DNA of 64,000 nt, taken from contig NZ_CP030265.1 of assembly GCF_008843145.1 (NCBI RefSeq), positions 3,464,501 to 3,528,500 on the forward strand. Direction: 5' to 3'. This DNA comes from Skermanella pratensis (GTDB lineage Bacteria; Pseudomonadota; Alphaproteobacteria; Azospirillales; Azospirillaceae). The notes under the pieces were generated by a model. That model worked only from the letters and a program-made list of their open reading frames with translations. It did not search any database and was not told the origin of the DNA. Of the stretch, positions 59,680-64,000 are shown in pieces. Made by a program: the position numbers and the translations under genes. Every line of letters starts with the position of its first letter. The first letter of the stretch is position 1.

Positions 59680-60041
59680 CTCCCGGCCGGGCGCTTCACG
59701 CCGATCTCCAGGATCTCGAACTCGGCGGCCAGCCGGTCGCGAGCCTTTTCCATCGCGTCGATGTCCTCCAGCAGGAGCGCGTCCTGGCAATCGGCGCAGA
59801 ACTGCCTGACCGCGAGGGCTTCCTCCAGGGCGTCCCCCAGGTCGTCCGAAAAGCTGGCGAGTTCCGCCGCCATGCGCCCGGCAACCTCGCCGATCATCTC
59901 GGCCTGCGTCTCGAGGTTGCGGAACAGTTCGGCCGCGCTCACCGCGTAGGGAACGTTCCGGGTAACGTCGGCGCGGCTGCGCGCCGCACGAAACTCGGCC
60001 AAATCGATGACGCCTGTACCCTGGGCCGGATTGGAGATCAT
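59676..60041 (-). CDS. Uncharacterised acidic helical protein, 121 residues
   Basis: A mostly helical protein with an acidic centre (A-A-E-L-A-S-F-S-D-D-L-G-D-A-L-E-E-A-L) and a C-A-D-C pair at about residues 82-85. No family recognised; no signal or membrane segment. GAGGTG precedes the ATG. A sigma-54-like site lies about 50 bases upstream. It converges with the small membrane-protein gene and follows the HD-GYP regulator gene by 216 bases on the same strand. Confidence 0.65.
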   Translation of the reverse strand: MISNPAQGTGVIDLAEFRAARSRADVTRNVPYAVSAAELFRNLETQAEMIGEVAGRMAAELASFSDDLGDALEEALAVRQFCADCQDALLLEDIDAMEKARDRLAAEFEILEIGVKRPAGS

Positions 60042-60092
60042 TTATTCACCTCGCGAGCGATCTTCAAGGGTTCAACTCATGAGGAGACAATC

Positions 60093-60108
60093 TGCACAAC
60101 CAGTGCCA
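60093..60108 (-). promoter_or_regulatory. Sigma-54-like promoter upstream of the 121-residue gene
   Basis: On the minus strand the bases read TGGCACTGGTTGTGCA, with a perfect TGGCAC -24 box and GC at the right distance (consensus TTGCA, here GTGCA). The expected start is near 60082, about 40 bases before the ATG of the 121-residue gene. One mismatch in the -12 box keeps this uncertain. Confidence 0.45.
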
Positions 60109-60257
60109 AGTATTTATCTGACTTTCCGCCTACGTCGGCGCATCGATAGGGCCTGTTTTTTAATGAATTGACTGCGAAACAGGGGAACGCGCTTTGCAAA
60201 AAGCGAATCCGCAGCACCGATGAATGCAATTTGCGGCGGACCGGATTGGACGATTGC

Positions 60258-61247
60258 TCAATCCATGAATTCCCGCCTGATCTTCAGCACGGCAGGCAGG
60301 TTGGCGAAGAAGGCGTCGATGCAGGCCGGATCGAAATGGGTCCCGGAGTTCGCCCGCAGGAACGCCAGCGCTTCCTCCAGGGACCATGCCGCCTTGTACG
60401 GACGCTGGGTGGTCAGAGCGTCGAAGACGTCGGCGATCGCGATGATGCGGCCCGCCAGGGGAATCTCCTCCCCCTTGAGGCCCCTGGGATAGCCGGTGCC
60501 GTCGAATCTCTCGTGATGGGTCAGCGCGATCGACGCCGCCAGCCGGATCAGGGGAGAGGAGCTGTCGTCCAGGATGCGGTAGCCGTGGATCGTATGCAGC
60601 TTCATGACCTCGTATTCTTCCGGCGTGTAGCGCCCCGGCTTGAACAGGATCTCGTCGGTCACCGCCACCTTGCCGACATCGTGCATGGGCGCCGCCAGCT
60701 GGATACGCTCCTGCACCGCATCGGGCAGGCCCATCCCGGCCGCGATGACCCGCGCGTAGCGCGCCATGCGGTCCAGATGGGCGCCGGTCTCGCTGTCGCG
60801 GGACTCGATCGACCGCGACAGCCGCATGATGAGTTCGCTGGCCGCCTGCTCCTTCAGCCGCCGATGACTGACCCGGAGTTCAAGCAGGTTGCGGCATCGC
60901 GCGGTGAATTCGATGCGGTCGATGGGCTTGTTCAGAAAGTCGGTGACCCCCCGGACCAGCGCTTCGCGCCGGAACTCCTTCGCCCCCTGCCCGGTCACCA
61001 TGATGACCGGAACCTCGGACGTGTTCCCGATCCCCCGCAGGCGGTGCAGGAATTCGAGCCCGTCCATCTTCGGCATCATGAAGTCCGTGACGATCAGGTC
61101 GACGTCGTGGTTGTCGCACCAATCCAGGGCTTCGGACGCACAGCCCACGCCATGGACGGAGGCGCCGCCTATCGCCTGGGCGTACCGGCTCATCAGCAAC
61201 AGGTTCGCCGGATTGTCGTCGACGATCAGCAGATCCATGGCGGCCAC
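60258..61247 (-). CDS. Response regulator with HD-GYP cyclic-di-GMP phosphodiesterase output
   Basis: The N-terminal receiver domain (about 4-125) has D-D acidic pair (L-L-I-V-D-D-N), phospho-acceptor Asp in I-V-T-D-F-M-M-P and Lys in N-K-P-I. The C-terminal HD-GYP domain (about 145-329) has H-D-V-G-K, H-H-E-R-F-D-G-T-G-Y-P and G-x-x-I-P, consistent with active c-di-GMP hydrolysis. GTG 61247 is six bases after AAAGG and is preferred to ATG 61238. It lies 27 bases after the hybrid kinase gene, so the two are probably partners. Confidence 0.92.
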   Translation of the reverse strand: MAAMDLLIVDDNPANLLLMSRYAQAIGGASVHGVGCASEALDWCDNHDVDLIVTDFMMPKMDGLEFLHRLRGIGNTSEVPVIMVTGQGAKEFRREALVRGVTDFLNKPIDRIEFTARCRNLLELRVSHRRLKEQAASELIMRLSRSIESRDSETGAHLDRMARYARVIAAGMGLPDAVQERIQLAAPMHDVGKVAVTDEILFKPGRYTPEEYEVMKLHTIHGYRILDDSSSPLIRLAASIALTHHERFDGTGYPRGLKGEEIPLAGRIIAIADVFDALTTQRPYKAAWSLEEALAFLRANSGTHFDPACIDAFFANLPAVLKIRREFMD

Positions 61248-61274
61248 TTTAAACCTTTCGATCCAATTTCCGGT

Positions 61275-63518
<2,244 letters not shown>

Positions 63519-63564
63519 GGACGGAAGAACCGCTGCATCGCGGCCAGGGTGAGGGAGCGCTGCT

Positions 63565-64000
63565 TCACTGGACCTCGATACTCTTTACCTGCCAGACCGA
63601 GCGGCCGAAATAAACTTCGTTGTAGAGACCGGGATTGCTGTCGAAGGGGTAGATCACGAAGATCGGTCCCTGATGGCGTACCGGCAGATAGGCGTCGTTC
63701 TTCTTCAGGGCGAGAATGACGTCGAACTTCAAGAAGTCGTCGAGCGGAACTTCGGCCGAGTAGTCGTTGAGCGCGGTGATCCGAAGCTTCGAACCCTGAG
63801 CCCCGACCGCCTGCAGCACAGCGCGGGCGAGCGGCCCCTCGAAGGCGTTCACTCCTTCCGCCCAAGGGGTCTTCACCTTCGCCACGCGGCCGGGCAAGGC
63901 TTCCAGCATCGCCAGATCGAACTGCGCCCCGGCGGCGCCGTTGGTCTGCGTGATCCTGCCGCTTACGGTCAGCACGACCGGCCCGCTCGGCGCCGCCAGG
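63565..64000 (-). CDS. Secreted molybdopterin-oxidoreductase-fold protein (5' end cut by window edge)
   Basis: The visible 144 residues resemble the short molybdopterin-dependent oxidoreductase (SUOX/YedY-fold) proteins found beside sensor kinases: [42 protein letters not shown] and W-Q-V-K-S-I-E-V. The frame continues upstream to the window edge as L-A-A-P-S-G-P, probably the end of a signal peptide, so the protein is exported. The Cys that binds molybdenum in true enzymes is absent from the visible part. It lies 46 bases before the sensor kinase. Confidence 0.75.
   Translation of the reverse strand, partial: LAAPSGPVVLTVSGRITQTNGAAGAQFDLAMLEALPGRVAKVKTPWAEGVNAFEGPLARAVLQAVGAQGSKLRITALNDYSAEVPLDDFLKFDVILALKKNDAYLPVRHQGPIFVIYPFDSNPGLYNEVYFGRSVWQVKSIEVQ

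Overview
The window is chromosomal DNA from a high-GC Gram-negative bacterium, most likely an alphaproteobacterium of the Rhodospirillales (Azospirillum/Skermanella type). This rests on the tatA-tatB-tatC-serS order, a PAS_5-type protein, a FruB-FruK-FruA fructose system, a narK-nasA-nirB-nirD operon and protein similarity as I recognise it. The genus is inference. No rRNA, tRNA or CRISPR array was seen.

Layout. 1-3890 (minus): 5' part of serS, tatCBA and a lone FbpC-like ABC ATPase. 4225-5066: a small unknown gene and a hicB-like antitoxin gene broken by an in-frame stop. 5114-7192 (minus): a GT-C-like membrane protein and a secreted DUF1194 protein. 7285-12758 (plus): fructose PTS operon fruB-fruK-fruA, with fruA carrying an apparent one-base deletion in its interdomain linker. 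12793-22959: nitrate assimilation, with narK-nasA-hypothetical-nirB-nirD on minus behind a good sigma-54 promoter match. A TrpD2-like protein and a PP2C/protein-kinase fusion lie on plus nearby. 23001-30607: mixed accessory genes, including an alpha/beta hydrolase, NYN-domain protein, PAS protein, 17 kDa-antigen-like lipoprotein, aldo/keto reductase and Tat-exported formamidase-like protein.

30959-37078 (plus): a polysaccharide island with two GT4 enzymes, a GT9, an O-antigen ligase/polymerase-like protein, an unknown protein and a beta-lactamase-fold hydrolase. Two of these genes contain short in-frame tandem repeats. 37336-40001: DUF2189 protein, sorbosone-dehydrogenase-like lipoprotein and a hypothetical. 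40060-44515 (minus): complete branched-chain amino acid ABC transporter livKHMGF. 44671-46280: an intact IS1182-family element inserted at CTAG inside a palindrome with perfect 31-bp arms. 46343-51962 (minus): leucine/isovalerate degradation genes ivd-mccB-liuC-mccA, with a divergent TetR regulator, then an acyl-CoA synthetase and kdsA. Leucine uptake and breakdown are therefore adjacent, separated only by the IS.

55318-60041 holds the most unfamiliar locus. Two paralogous ~380-residue proteins are divergently transcribed. One follows a 469-residue helical protein; the other precedes a small tail-anchored membrane protein. A small acidic helical protein behind a sigma-54-like site is convergent. 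The locus abuts a two-component set (hybrid histidine kinase with Hpt, HD-GYP response regulator, and a secreted molybdopterin-oxidoreductase-fold protein cut by the window end). This is the best candidate for an undescribed system.
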